64,000 bases of DNA from Myxococcus sp. RHSTA-1-4. Its GTDB lineage: Bacteria; Myxococcota; Myxococcia; Myxococcales; Myxococcaceae. Shown here in pieces: positions 1 through 8,800 of this stretch (its first letter is position 1; the number at the start of each line of letters is the position of its first letter). The stretch covers positions 1 to 64,000 of the forward strand of contig NZ_JAIQDG010000029.1 of the NCBI RefSeq assembly GCF_020037125.1, given 5' to 3'. Under the pieces are notes generated by a model. The model worked only from the letters and a program-made list of their open reading frames with translations, searched no databases and was not told where the DNA came from. The position numbers were made by a program, and so were the translations under genes.

Positions 1-81
1 GTGGTCTCGCGGCCCCAACATGCCTCCCTACACGCACGGCCAGGGAGCGACACGCTCCCTACACCTTGAAAGGGGTGGGGC

Positions 82-504
82 TCAGCACACGCAGATGCTG
101 ACGCAGATACTGGCGAGAACCCCTTCGCTCATTCCGCCGCTCAAGGTAAGCGATGCAATGTCGGGCGCGGAGAGCCGCACATTGTTGTATTGATTGTTCC
201 CTGGAACCGTGCGGTTGCGCACGACGGCCCCCGTGCTATCGAGTGCCGCGATGTCGACGGGGCCAGCAAACGTCCCGATGCGAAGATTGACCGAGGCGGA
301 GGAGACCGGCAGGGTGATTTCGATACCCTGGTCAGGAAACTGCAAGCCCTTCGAACCGCCCGTGGAGCTGACGAACATCAGTATGCCGCCCGAGGGCTGG
401 ACGAAGTCGAACCCGGCGAGCGAGAAGCTGGGGCCGAGCTGGGTGCCGACGGGGAACAATGAGAAGTCGGCACACAGTTGAAATCCAATGCGAGCTGCGG
501 ACAT
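82..504 (-). CDS. Small hypothetical beta-rich protein
   Basis: A 140-residue protein that I do not recognise as a named family. It has no signal peptide or membrane segment. The body is rich in short hydrophobic strands with Gly, Ser, Val and Pro, which suggests a beta-sandwich of the carbohydrate- or surface-binding sort; that is inference from composition only. The C terminus carries a CVSICVC cluster of three cysteines in the last eight residues, an odd feature that could be a metal site, disulphide or lipid anchor. The start is preceded by a purine-rich GAAAGAG about ten bases upstream. The gene is alone, with its 5' end facing a 400-bp non-coding stretch. Confidence 0.6.
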   Translation of the reverse strand: MSAARIGFQLCADFSLFPVGTQLGPSFSLAGFDFVQPSGGILMFVSSTGGSKGLQFPDQGIEITLPVSSASVNLRIGTFAGPVDIAALDSTGAVVRNRTVPGNNQYNNVRLSAPDIASLTLSGGMSEGVLASICVSICVC

Positions 505-903
505 GGGTTGGCTCTTTCGGGGGCACCCTGGCTGCGGTGCTCAGGTGTGGAGGGTCTTTCAAAGGGGAGTGAGCCGAGGCACGCCCGATGTGACGTGGAG
601 CGAACGCGCCCGGGTCTTCAACTGAACCCTTTCACGCGCCAACTTCCTCGGCGCTCACCGGTTCGCCTGCGTGAGGTGTGGAGGCAGGCTCAAGGGTCTT
701 TGCGGACGTGAAGGGAGCACCCGGGGGGCAGGCGATTCTGGAGCAACACTCGGGCGGCCCCGTCAGCGGCCCTCCTCGGCCCCTCTTCACCCTCCCCCTC
801 CTCGGGGCCCCCTTCCCTCTTCAGCGCCTTCGACGACACGGCGGCCAGCCAGCGCTGGACGGTGCCGCTGCTGCCCCGCCCGTGAGGCCAGGCTCGGAGG
901 CCG
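505..903. other. Intergenic stretch, no gene seen
   Basis: About 400 bp between the small protein at 82-504 and the cyclase gene, both read leftwards. No reading frame here has convincing coding character. It must hold the promoter of the 82-504 gene and the 3' region of the cyclase gene. A dispersed repeat at 747-821 is listed separately. I see no tRNA, CRISPR or IS sequence. Confidence 0.5.
747..821. repeat. Dispersed intergenic repeat, copy A
   Basis: Positions 747-785 (39 bases) are identical to 10360-10398, and 806-821 (16 bases) are identical to 10413-10428. The order and spacing are nearly conserved, so a unit of about 70-75 bp occurs twice in the window. Both copies lie just downstream of the 3' end of a leftward gene (the cyclase here, the isochorismatase-fold gene for copy B). 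The unit contains GGCC blocks able to form a short hairpin. Function unknown; a REP-like or 3'-end element is a guess. Confidence 0.75.
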
Positions 904-2922
904 CTACTTGCTGTCGAGGATGAAGACGCCGTCCCAGTCCTCGGGAGGGGGCGCCGCGAGCAGTGCCTCGCACCGCGCGGCGAACCGTCCCGAGGGCCCG
1001 TCCTCCGGCGAGGCGAGGAACGCGGCGCGGGCCTCGGCGAAGCGGCGGGCCCGGTAGAGGGCGAGCCCCTCGGCGAAGCGCGCGAGGTGCGGCGGAGGCG
1101 GAGTGCCCGCCGCGCCGACGAGCTCGAAGACGCGGACCGGCTGCTGCTTGCCCTTGACGCGCAGCAGGTCCAGCTCGCGCGCCAGCACCACGCCCCGGGC
1201 GGCGGTGAGGGTGTCCTCGGCCACCAGCGTGCGGGTGCCGTACACCTTGGCGGCGCCCTCCAGGCGCGAGGCCAGGTTCACCGTGTCGCCGATGACGGTG
1301 TAGTCCTGGGCCGCGCTGGAGCCGATGTTGCCGGCCACGCCCTGTCCGGTGTTGATGCCGATGCGGCAGTCCAGCCGGGGCAGCCCGCGCGCTTCGAACC
1401 CGGGGGCGAGCCGCTCCACCACCGCCACCAGGTCCAGCGCGGTGAGGCACGCGCGCGCCGCATGGTCCTCCTGCGGCAGGGGCGCGTTCCAGAAGCACAT
1501 GATGGCGTCGCCGATGAACTTGTCGAGCGTCGCGCCGTGCTTCGTCAGCACGCCGGTGGCCTGCTCGAAGTAGGTGTTGAGGATGGCGACGAGCGCCTCC
1601 GGGCTCATCTGCTCGCTCATGGAGGTGAAGCCCACCAGGTCGCTGAAGAGCACGGTGAGCATCTTCCGCTCGCCGCCCGGCGCGGCCTTCTCCGGGTGCT
1701 TGAGGAGCTCGTCCACCACCTGGGGCGCGAGGTAGCGCTTGAAGAGGCCCTTTATCTGGTCTCGCTGCCGAAGGCCGCTGACCATCTCGTTGAAGGACTG
1801 CGCCACCCGGCCCACCTCGTCCGTGCTCCGCACGGGCACTTCCACGGAGAGGTCTCCCAGGCGCACGCGGCCCGCCGCCGCCTCCAGCTGCACGAGCGGC
1901 GAGGCCATGCTCCGCGCCATGAAGACGGCCGCCGCCAGCGCGAGCAGCGCCACGCCCACCGCCGTGGGCACCAGCCAGCGCTGGAAGCGCTGGAGGATGG
2001 GGTTGATCTCCGCGTCGAAGTCGCGAAGGACGAACACCTGGCCGATGCGCGTGCCATCCACGCCGCTCAGCTCCCCCCCGCGCACGAGGTAGTGCGTGTC
2101 CCCGAGGTACACGTCGTGGGCCTGCCCGGACCGCACGCCCTCGCCATCGAGGAGGGCGCCCACGGCGAGCTGCGAGGCCAGGGCCCCGTCTTCCGTGCGC
2201 ACGGCGAAGCGGGCGCGGGTGTCCCCCATGTGGGGCCCCGGGGCTCGGGGTGCCGCCGGGCTCCCCAGCAGCACGTCCCCCACCCACTGGCCGGACAGCA
2301 CCACGCCCACCTTGTCCCGCCGCGAGCCAAAGGCGGGCTGCGCATGGACGAGCAGCAGGTCCCCTTCACGAAGCGCCTCGCGCGGCACGAAGACGAAGGG
2401 CAGCGCCCGAAGCTGCGCGGGGGACCAGAGCACGGAGGTGGGGCCGTGCTGGAGCGCCGTGGCGAGCAGGGGGATGTCGAGCGGCCCGTCCCCCACCTGG
2501 TCCGGGTCCGCGCGCGTGTAGACGAGCCGCCCGCTGGCGTTGAAGAAGGCCCAGGGCACCGGGCCCCCACGGCTCCAGCCGAAGGCCTCGGTGTCGGCGG
2601 AGTCGATGATGGCGCGGGCGCTCTCGATGCCCTCCGTCTCCGAGCTCGCGTCGCCGAGCCCCGCCTCGGCGTCCACGGAGTTCACCGACAGGGACATCTC
2701 CTTGAAGGAGCGGTCCAGCGTGCGCGCCTCGGCCACGTCGCGGATGCGCTCCTGGCTGGCCCGGGCGAGCTGCTGGAAGGCCTCCAGCGTCCGCTCCAGG
2801 TCACTGGCAATCTTCTCCTTCGCCGCGGCCTCCACGGCGAGGTTGGTGAGCAGCAGCGCGGTGACGAGCGCCGCGCCCGCGAGCGCCATGAAGGCGAGGA
2901 TGAGCTTCCGGGTGAGCGTCAC
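904..2922 (-). CDS. Membrane-bound class III adenylate/guanylate cyclase with HAMP domain
   Basis: A 672-residue receptor-type nucleotidyl cyclase that would make cAMP or cGMP in response to an external signal. An N-terminal membrane helix (about residues 7-29) is followed by a periplasmic sensor region of about 290 residues. A second helix (about 318-342), a HAMP linker and a class III catalytic domain (about 420-600) follow. The catalytic domain shows the metal-binding LFSDLVGFTSMSE block, the FIGDAIMCFWNAP block and RIGINTGQGVAGNIG, all intact, so it should be active. It is last in a leftward unit behind the cupredoxin-like and barrel genes, 40 bp after the former, so it may sense something those proteins handle. 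Nothing seen separates cAMP from cGMP specificity with certainty. Confidence 0.9.
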   Translation of the reverse strand: MTLTRKLILAFMALAGAALVTALLLTNLAVEAAAKEKIASDLERTLEAFQQLARASQERIRDVAEARTLDRSFKEMSLSVNSVDAEAGLGDASSETEGIESARAIIDSADTEAFGWSRGGPVPWAFFNASGRLVYTRADPDQVGDGPLDIPLLATALQHGPTSVLWSPAQLRALPFVFVPREALREGDLLLVHAQPAFGSRRDKVGVVLSGQWVGDVLLGSPAAPRAPGPHMGDTRARFAVRTEDGALASQLAVGALLDGEGVRSGQAHDVYLGDTHYLVRGGELSGVDGTRIGQVFVLRDFDAEINPILQRFQRWLVPTAVGVALLALAAAVFMARSMASPLVQLEAAAGRVRLGDLSVEVPVRSTDEVGRVAQSFNEMVSGLRQRDQIKGLFKRYLAPQVVDELLKHPEKAAPGGERKMLTVLFSDLVGFTSMSEQMSPEALVAILNTYFEQATGVLTKHGATLDKFIGDAIMCFWNAPLPQEDHAARACLTALDLVAVVERLAPGFEARGLPRLDCRIGINTGQGVAGNIGSSAAQDYTVIGDTVNLASRLEGAAKVYGTRTLVAEDTLTAARGVVLARELDLLRVKGKQQPVRVFELVGAAGTPPPPHLARFAEGLALYRARRFAEARAAFLASPEDGPSGRFAARCEALLAAPPPEDWDGVFILDSK

Positions 2923-2962
2923 TGGGGGCCAGGATAGCGGCCCGCGCGGGCCCGCGGCGAGT

Positions 2963-3664
2963 TCAGCGGTCCTTCTCGGAGTAGTCGGGCCGGGGGCCGT
3001 ACTTCTTGCCGCGCTTGTCCAGGTGGCTGTCGTCGGTGCGCGTCTCCACGAGCGTCAGGGTGGCCGTGCTGGTGCGGCCCGCCTCCACGACGACCTCCGC
3101 CCGGGCGATGTCGCTCTTCTCGTCCCGCCGGTGCACCGCGAAGATGGGGTAGCGCCCGGGGGGAACGCCGCTCAGCCGGAAGCTCCCATCCTTGCCCGTG
3201 ACGGCGAAGGCGCGGTTGGGCACCACCACCAGCGTCGCCACCATCTGCTCGTGGATGTCGCAGTAGACGTCGACGATGCCCGTCTTCTTGAACGCCTCCA
3301 CGTACGTCTCGTTGGGCCGGTTCTTGCCCGCGTCGAACTTGCGGGCCACCGAGCGGGAGAAGACGTTGTGCACCACCACGTCCTCGTTGGCGAACTCCAC
3401 CTTCTGTCCCGCGACGATGGGCAGCACGGAGGGGATGAACGTCTTGTTGCGCTGGCTCATCCGCACCACGCCGGCCGGGGGCGCCTCGGTGTAGCCGGTG
3501 AGGTAGACGACGACGCCGGAGCGGTCCGCCTTCGGCCGCGGCTTCCCGTCCGGGCCGACGACGGAGATGAGCACCTCGCCCTGGACGCTGCCCGGCTCCG
3601 CCGACGCGAGCGGCGCGGCCAGCAGGAGCGACAGGAGGAAGGGTTTCAGAGAGCGACTGCCCAT
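2963..3664 (-). CDS. Exported cupredoxin-like / carboxypeptidase-regulatory-like protein
   Basis: A 233-residue secreted protein. The first 22 residues are a clear signal peptide ending ...LASA. The middle region (about 75-145) resembles plastocyanin-like domains: FANEDVVVHNVF supplies a His, and VYCDIHEQM supplies the Cys and His of a type 1 copper site. A C-terminal carboxypeptidase-regulatory-like beta-sandwich follows (GSFRLSGVPPGRYPI). The ATG at 3664 is chosen because it gives the signal peptide at once; it overlaps the end of the upstream barrel gene by 19 bp, implying translational coupling. The family is usually annotated as methylamine utilisation or plastocyanin-like protein in myxobacteria. 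Copper binding and electron transfer are inferred, not shown. Confidence 0.8.
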   Translation of the reverse strand: MGSRSLKPFLLSLLLAAPLASAEPGSVQGEVLISVVGPDGKPRPKADRSGVVVYLTGYTEAPPAGVVRMSQRNKTFIPSVLPIVAGQKVEFANEDVVVHNVFSRSVARKFDAGKNRPNETYVEAFKKTGIVDVYCDIHEQMVATLVVVPNRAFAVTGKDGSFRLSGVPPGRYPIFAVHRRDEKSDIARAEVVVEAGRTSTATLTLVETRTDDSHLDKRGKKYGPRPDYSEKDR

Positions 3665-4413
3665 ATGAGCCTCGGCATGAAGCGGGGGGTTTCGGAGGAC
3701 ACGGCCGTCAGGCCGAACAGGGTGCCGGCGGTCACCCACGTCCGGCCGAACGTCCAGGCCACGCTCGGCCCGACGAAGAGGTGCGGGTCCTGGCCCACGT
3801 CCTTCAGGTCGAACTCCCCGAAGGACTCGAGCGACAGCCGCAGCTCGTCCTCGATGACGGGATGGGACACGCCGACGGAGTACGTCCCGAGGATGCGGGC
3901 CGGGCCCTCGTCGCCGCGCAGCGCGGGGACGCCCACCTGCACGCCCAGGTCGACCACCGCCCGGAAGCCACTCTCCCACTGGTACGAGCCGACGAGGTCC
4001 AGGTCCACGCGGTTCGGGCCCGCCGTGTTGATGGCCTGGTGCCACACCGCGCGCACGAGCGGCTGGAAGGCTCGGTCGTCGCCCCGGGGGAAGAGCCGGT
4101 AGCGGAAGTCCGCCTCGAAGGACTCAAGCTGGGTGACGGTCCGGTTGGCGCGCACCTGGAAGGGCAGCGCGAGCTCCAGGTGCTGGCTCAGCCCGAGGAC
4201 GGGCCCCCACCATATCCAGTATACCGAGGGCCGGTCGGGGGCACCGGGAGCGCGGCTGCGGACCCACAGCCACTGCTCGAGCTCGACGTCCCCCTTGGGG
4301 ACGATGTCGGTGTCGAAAGTCCAGATGAAGGGCCGGCGTCCAGCCTGCGCGGGCGCGGCCCACGTCAACCCCATGATGCATGCCACCACTGCCGCCCAGC
4401 GGGCTGCGCGCAT
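3646..4413 (-). CDS. Outer-membrane beta-barrel-like protein
   Basis: A 255-residue exported protein. The signal peptide ends at ...APAQA (residue 24). The rest alternates hydrophobic and polar residues in many short strands rich in Trp, Tyr and Phe, and ends in a hydrophobic strand (RLIWAVAL). This pattern fits a small outer-membrane barrel with no named function that I recognise. It is the first gene of a leftward unit with the cupredoxin-like gene (19-bp overlap) and the cyclase gene. A joint envelope role is an inference from that arrangement. Confidence 0.75.
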   Translation of the reverse strand: MRAARWAAVVACIMGLTWAAPAQAGRRPFIWTFDTDIVPKGDVELEQWLWVRSRAPGAPDRPSVYWIWWGPVLGLSQHLELALPFQVRANRTVTQLESFEADFRYRLFPRGDDRAFQPLVRAVWHQAINTAGPNRVDLDLVGSYQWESGFRAVVDLGVQVGVPALRGDEGPARILGTYSVGVSHPVIEDELRLSLESFGEFDLKDVGQDPHLFVGPSVAWTFGRTWVTAGTLFGLTAVSSETPRFMPRLIWAVAL

Positions 4414-4583
4414 TCTGCCTCCCCACCCCCGGCCTCAGGGGCGCCTGCGCGGTGACTATCACACAGCCCGGGAAACGGACGGGAGACGCCGGCTCAAGGC
4501 GCGGGGGCGCTCCCGGAGGAAGCGGCCTGGCGCGCGGGGGTGCCGGGCACCGTGACGTGCAGGCAGTAGTTGGGCGAGTCCCG

Positions 4584-4904
4584 TTTGACGACGCGGCCGG
4601 GGCCTGGCGCGAGGTGGACAACGGCTCCCCGGTGGACGCGGCGGGCAACTTCCGGGGCGTCGCCTTCGAGGGGCCGAGGCAGCTCGCCACCATCCTCAAG
4701 GGGGACCCCGCGTTCGCGGAGTGCATGAGCCGCAAGGCCCTGGCGTATGGGCTCGGCCGCGAGCTGACGGATGCGGACTGTCCCGTGGTGCGCAGCGTGG
4801 ACCAGCGCTTCGCCCAGGGAGGACACCGGCTGCCGGAGTTGCTCGTGGCCGTCGCCATGAGCGAGAGCTTCCGCAACCGCTGCCCCGTGCCGGCGGAGCC
4901 CTGA
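4584..4904 (+). pseudogene. C-terminal remnant of a DUF1588/DUF1585 (DUF1592-type) protein
   Basis: The frame from about 4584 to the stop at 4904 reads as the last ~106 residues of the large DUF1592/DUF1588/DUF1585 exported proteins common in myxobacteria and planctomycetes. The matching blocks are WREVDNGSPVDAAGNFRG, FEGPRQLATIL, CMSRKALAYGLGR and a final LLVAVAMSESFRNRC. The hundreds of residues that should precede this are absent: upstream sequence in the same frame is low-complexity and runs into the promoter region of the barrel gene. I read it as a truncated gene left by deletion. Confidence 0.75.
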
Positions 4905-4934
4905 AGCCCCGCTGTCCCTGCGCGCCCTTGGGAG

Positions 4935-5411
4935 TCACGGACGACGGATGGCGTACCAGCCGAACGGGATGCCCGCCCACCATGTACGGCCCGCCATGCC
5001 CGAGCCCCCATGCGTGAACAAGTAGCCCTCGAAGGGCTGGGGCGGCTGCCCGCCCCCCAGGTCAATGGTGAAGGCGATGCGGTGGCTGGACTGCGGACAG
5101 GGCTCTCCCCGGCGACGGTCGGAGTCCTTGCCTCCCAGCGTTCCGCGCACCGGATGGGCGATGCCGTCGTTGCCCGTATAGGTGCCGTCGATGCGGTAGT
5201 GCCGGTAGACGCAAGCGCCATCCACCCCCTCGAAGGCCTGGTCTGGAGGGTGGATGCGAAGCGTGCCCCGCCAGTCGTCGTGCACCATGTCCCATGTGCC
5301 GTCCACTCGCAGGGGCGCACGGGAAGCTCCACCCTCTCGGGCCTCCGGCGCGCCTTGCCTCTCCACCTCGCTACCCAGGGCTTCTCTCTTCTCGGTGTCG
5401 GTCTGCAACAT
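4935..5411 (-). CDS. Hypothetical beta-rich protein
   Basis: A 158-residue protein of unknown family. The ATG at 5411 follows an excellent GAGGAGAAG ribosome-binding site. The first ~35 residues are charged and look disordered. The remainder (about 36-158) is a beta-rich domain with GTWDMVHDDWRGTLRI near its start and GRTWWAGIPFGWYAIRRP at its end, a small Trp/Tyr-rich barrel or sandwich. No signal peptide or membrane helix is seen, so it is probably cytoplasmic. It lies between two decayed genes, so its own history may include transfer. I cannot assign a function. Confidence 0.6.
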   Translation of the reverse strand: MLQTDTEKREALGSEVERQGAPEAREGGASRAPLRVDGTWDMVHDDWRGTLRIHPPDQAFEGVDGACVYRHYRIDGTYTGNDGIAHPVRGTLGGKDSDRRRGEPCPQSSHRIAFTIDLGGGQPPQPFEGYLFTHGGSGMAGRTWWAGIPFGWYAIRRP

Positions 5412-5595
5412 GGCTTCTCCTCGACGCAGGTGTGCATCGCTTGAATGGGCGAAGGACTGCAGATGGCGCCCAGGAAGTCTGAGTCACACGTGCGCGGGTG
5501 TGACGGGACGTACCGGAGACCGTGCCGACTTCCGCATGGAATCCCGCCAGGCTCGCGCGCGATTCCCGGACGGAGGTCACGACGATGACCTTCTC

Positions 5596-5838
5596 CTCCA
5601 GCACCTTCGTCACCCGGCCCATCTTCCGGGTGGAGACACCTTGTACGTAGGCCGCGGTGATGGCCTCGTCCACCTCCTCGGTGCGCCGCTTGTAGCGCTC
5701 GAGCACGGCGCCCGCGCTGCCGCCATGGCGCGTGCGAGGCACCTGCACCTCCAGCTTCCCCAGCGACGTGGTGAGGCCGCGCCGATAGTGGCCGTTGCGC
5801 GCGTCCTGCCGGCCCACGAGCACCTGAAGGGGGCGCTG
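5596..5838 (-). pseudogene. IS256/Mutator-family transposase remnant
   Basis: About 80 codons on the minus strand match the N-terminal part of IS256-type transposases. Visible blocks are RNGHYRRGLTTSLGKLEVQVPR, shortened here, and AITAAYVQGVSTRKMGRV, the family hallmark around YVQGVSTRK. The catalytic DDE region is missing; after about 5596 the frame continues as unrelated sequence. No terminal inverted repeats could be identified. The remnant abuts the stop codon of the giant kinase gene (5843), so the insertion landed at or near that gene's 3' end and then decayed. Confidence 0.75.
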
Positions 5839-5842
5839 TCGC

Positions 5843-8800
5843 TCACGCCGCGCGCCGCATGCGCTCCAGCGTCTCCACGACCCGGCGCTCGAAGAATCGG
5901 CTCTCATGACAACGAGCCACCTCCAGTGCCCTGTGAAGACTGGTGCGTGCCGCGGCTTCGGCCCCCTTCCGCCAGAGCAGCTGCCCCTTCATGTGGTGGA
6001 GCTCGGCCTCGAAGATGTGCTCTCCCATCAGCTCGACCCAGCCCAGGGCTTCCCCCACGACCTCCAGACCGGGCTCGAGTTCCCCGCGCCCCAGGTGCAG
6101 GTCGGCCAGCAGTCCGAAGCAGTAGGGGATGCCCTTGCGCATCCCCACGGAGGCCCACTGCTGGATGCATGCGAGCAGCCCGCCGGCCTCTCCCCGCTTC
6201 TCCAGGCTCCACGCATGCAGGGCCGCCGACACCCCGACGCAGCTCGACAGGTTGTAGCGCGCCGTCAACGGGGTCAGCCTCGCGGACATGGCGAGGGTGC
6301 GCTCGACGTCGCCGCAGAGCTGGGAGAAGGCGCCCACATAGACGAGCGCAAGAGACTCGGTCATGGGGCAGCGGAGCGTCTCGAGGTGGCGCAGCGCCTG
6401 CTCGCAGTCGCTCAGTGCTTCCCGACACGGACCCTCGAGCAGGAGCCGGGTCATGGCCGGGAGGATGTATGCGAGCACGCGGGGTGAATAGCCATACACC
6501 TGCGAAAGCGCCCGCTCGTGCTCCGGGTCGAACTCCGGCCCCAGGAGCTTACGGGCCTGCTCGAAGTGGGCCATTGCTGGCCGCAACCCTCCCTGGAGGA
6601 GCTGGCAATTGCCCATCTGCAGGGTGCCTACGGCCCGCGCTTCCGGGGAGTTCGTGCGCTCACCCACCTCCACCAGGGCTTTCGCCATCTCGAATGCATC
6701 CGCGTAGTTCGCCCGCTCCATGTGCCAGAAGAAGAGCCCGGAGAGGGCGGGAGGGAGATGCTCGATCGCCCCGGTCTGGTGACACAGCGCCCGGGCTCGG
6801 AGGAAGAGGTCCCTCACCGTTTCCTCGGTGCTCTGGGTGAGCAACATCGGCACACCCATCTCCAGCAGCAGCCGCAGCTCCTCCGCCGCGTGGGCTGCCT
6901 TCGGGGTGAGCTGCTCCAGCGCGGCCCTGGCTTGCTGATAGTGGTGCACCGCCTCGGTGTAGGCCCGGTGTCCCAGGGCCATCCGCCCCGCCTCCTTCCA
7001 CCAGTGATGGGCCTGGGCCCACTCCCGCGCCTGGGTGAAGTGGTGGGCCACCCACTCCGGAGGAAACCCGGAGGGCTCCGCGATGTGCTCGGCCAGGTGC
7101 CAGGCGATGCGCTGGTGGACACGGCGCCGCTCGGCGGGGGGCAGGGACTCGCGCGCCTGCTCCTGCAACAGGACATGGCGGAACTCGTACCTCGCCTCCT
7201 CCGCCTCGTCTTGCCTCCGAAGGAGCCCGGCTGCCACCAGTGCCTCGAGCCTGGGGCGCAGCGCTTCGGCCCGCTCCTCCACACAGGCGGCCAGCAGGGA
7301 CGGGGAGAAGCCACGGCCAATGATGGCGCAGCGTCGGGCCAGGCTCCGCTGTTCCCTCGGGAGTGAGTCCAGCCGTGCCTGCAGCAGGGACTGCAAGGGA
7401 ATGGGAATGGCCGGAGTGCTCGTGAAGCGTTGGGCAGTCGCGGCCTCGCTCAGGAACATGCGGGCCATCTCCTCGATGAAGAGCGGGTTTCCGTCTGTCT
7501 TCTCGCGGAGGTGCCGGAGTTGCTCTTCGGAGAGGAGTTGGCCGCGCGTCACCTCTGCCACCAGGTGGGTGGTGTGCTCCACGGACAGGCGCGGCAGGAC
7601 GAGCCTGTGGACCCCGGGGGCGCTGGACTCGGGCAGGCGGAACTCCGGACGGGCGGTGAGCAGCACGCAGAGGCGGGCCGACTGCGTCCGGGTGAGCAGG
7701 TGCGTCAGCAGGTCCAGGGTGGAGGGGTCCGCCCAGTGCAGGTCCTCGATGATGAGCAGCGCCGGGCGGGCCGCCGCGTCCCTGGCCCGGGTCAGCTCCA
7801 GGAGCAGGGTGACGAGCAGCTCCAGGAACTGTGTCTGCCGGCGCTCCACGCCTCCAGGCGAAGGGGCTTCGGCGCCGGGCAGGCAGAGCAGGGATTCGAG
7901 CAGCGGCAGGTGCTCCTCACGGGAGCCGCCCAGCGCCTCCACCTGTTGAAGCACACGCTGTCGCCACTGCGCGGGTGACGCCTCCGGAGGCATGGCGAAG
8001 AGCTGTCGCAACAGCTGGCTGAACGGGAAGAGGGGGCTGGTGCTGGACTCCTGCCAGCACTGCGCCACGGCCTGGAGCCCCGCCTGGGAGCCCACCTGTT
8101 CGCGCAGCTCCCGCAAGAGCCGGGACTTGCCGATGCCGGCTTCGCCCTGAAGGAGTACGAGCGTGCCCTCTCCCCCGCGCGCCCGTTCCCAGTGCTCCTG
8201 GAGCTGGCGCAGCTCCTCGCTTCTTCCCACCAGCGGAGAGAGGCCCGGAGGACACATCCGGTCGAAGCGCAGCGGCTCCTGGCGCTCCCGCATCAGGCGG
8301 TACAGGGCGACGGGCTCTGGCCCCGGAGGAAGGGGCTCCGTGACGAAGGCGCCGCGCAGTCCCTGATACGTGCTCTGGCTCAGCAGCACCGTGCCGGCCT
8401 CGGCCTGGCGCGCCACGCGGACCGCCAGCAGGTGCGCATCTCCCTGGATGGCCGCGGAGGCTCCGCTCTGTCGTTCCGCGAGCGGGCTCAGGACGACCGA
8501 GGCCGTATGGAGCCCCACCCGGACGGCGAAGTGCGCCCGCGGCATCGATGCCAGCTCGAGCCCCGCGCGGACGGCGTGCGACAGCGCGTCTTCTTCCGCG
8601 CGTGGGTGCCCGAGGCACCCGAGCACCTCGTCTCCCATGCACTGCAGCACCGTGCCGCCATGCTGCTGGAGGTGTGCCGCGCAGGACTTCTGGAAGCAGT
8701 CCTGCAGCTCCCCGAGCGCTTCCTCATCGAGCGGCTCCCTGGGGCGCGCCATGAGACAGCAGACGAAGGTGACCTGGGCTCGCCGGGGCGCGGCCGGAGC

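Noticed and set aside
601-757. A possible third copy of the permuted-tRNA RNA: GCGCCCG at 606-612 and ACTCGGGCG at 748-756 recall P1 of the RNA elements.
   Set aside because: Only six pairs form in P1, no P2 helix follows, the T-loop-like GGTTCGCC has no pairing stem, and no D or anticodon arm is present. The shared 10-mer CACTCGGGCG is likely coincidence or a small shared motif.
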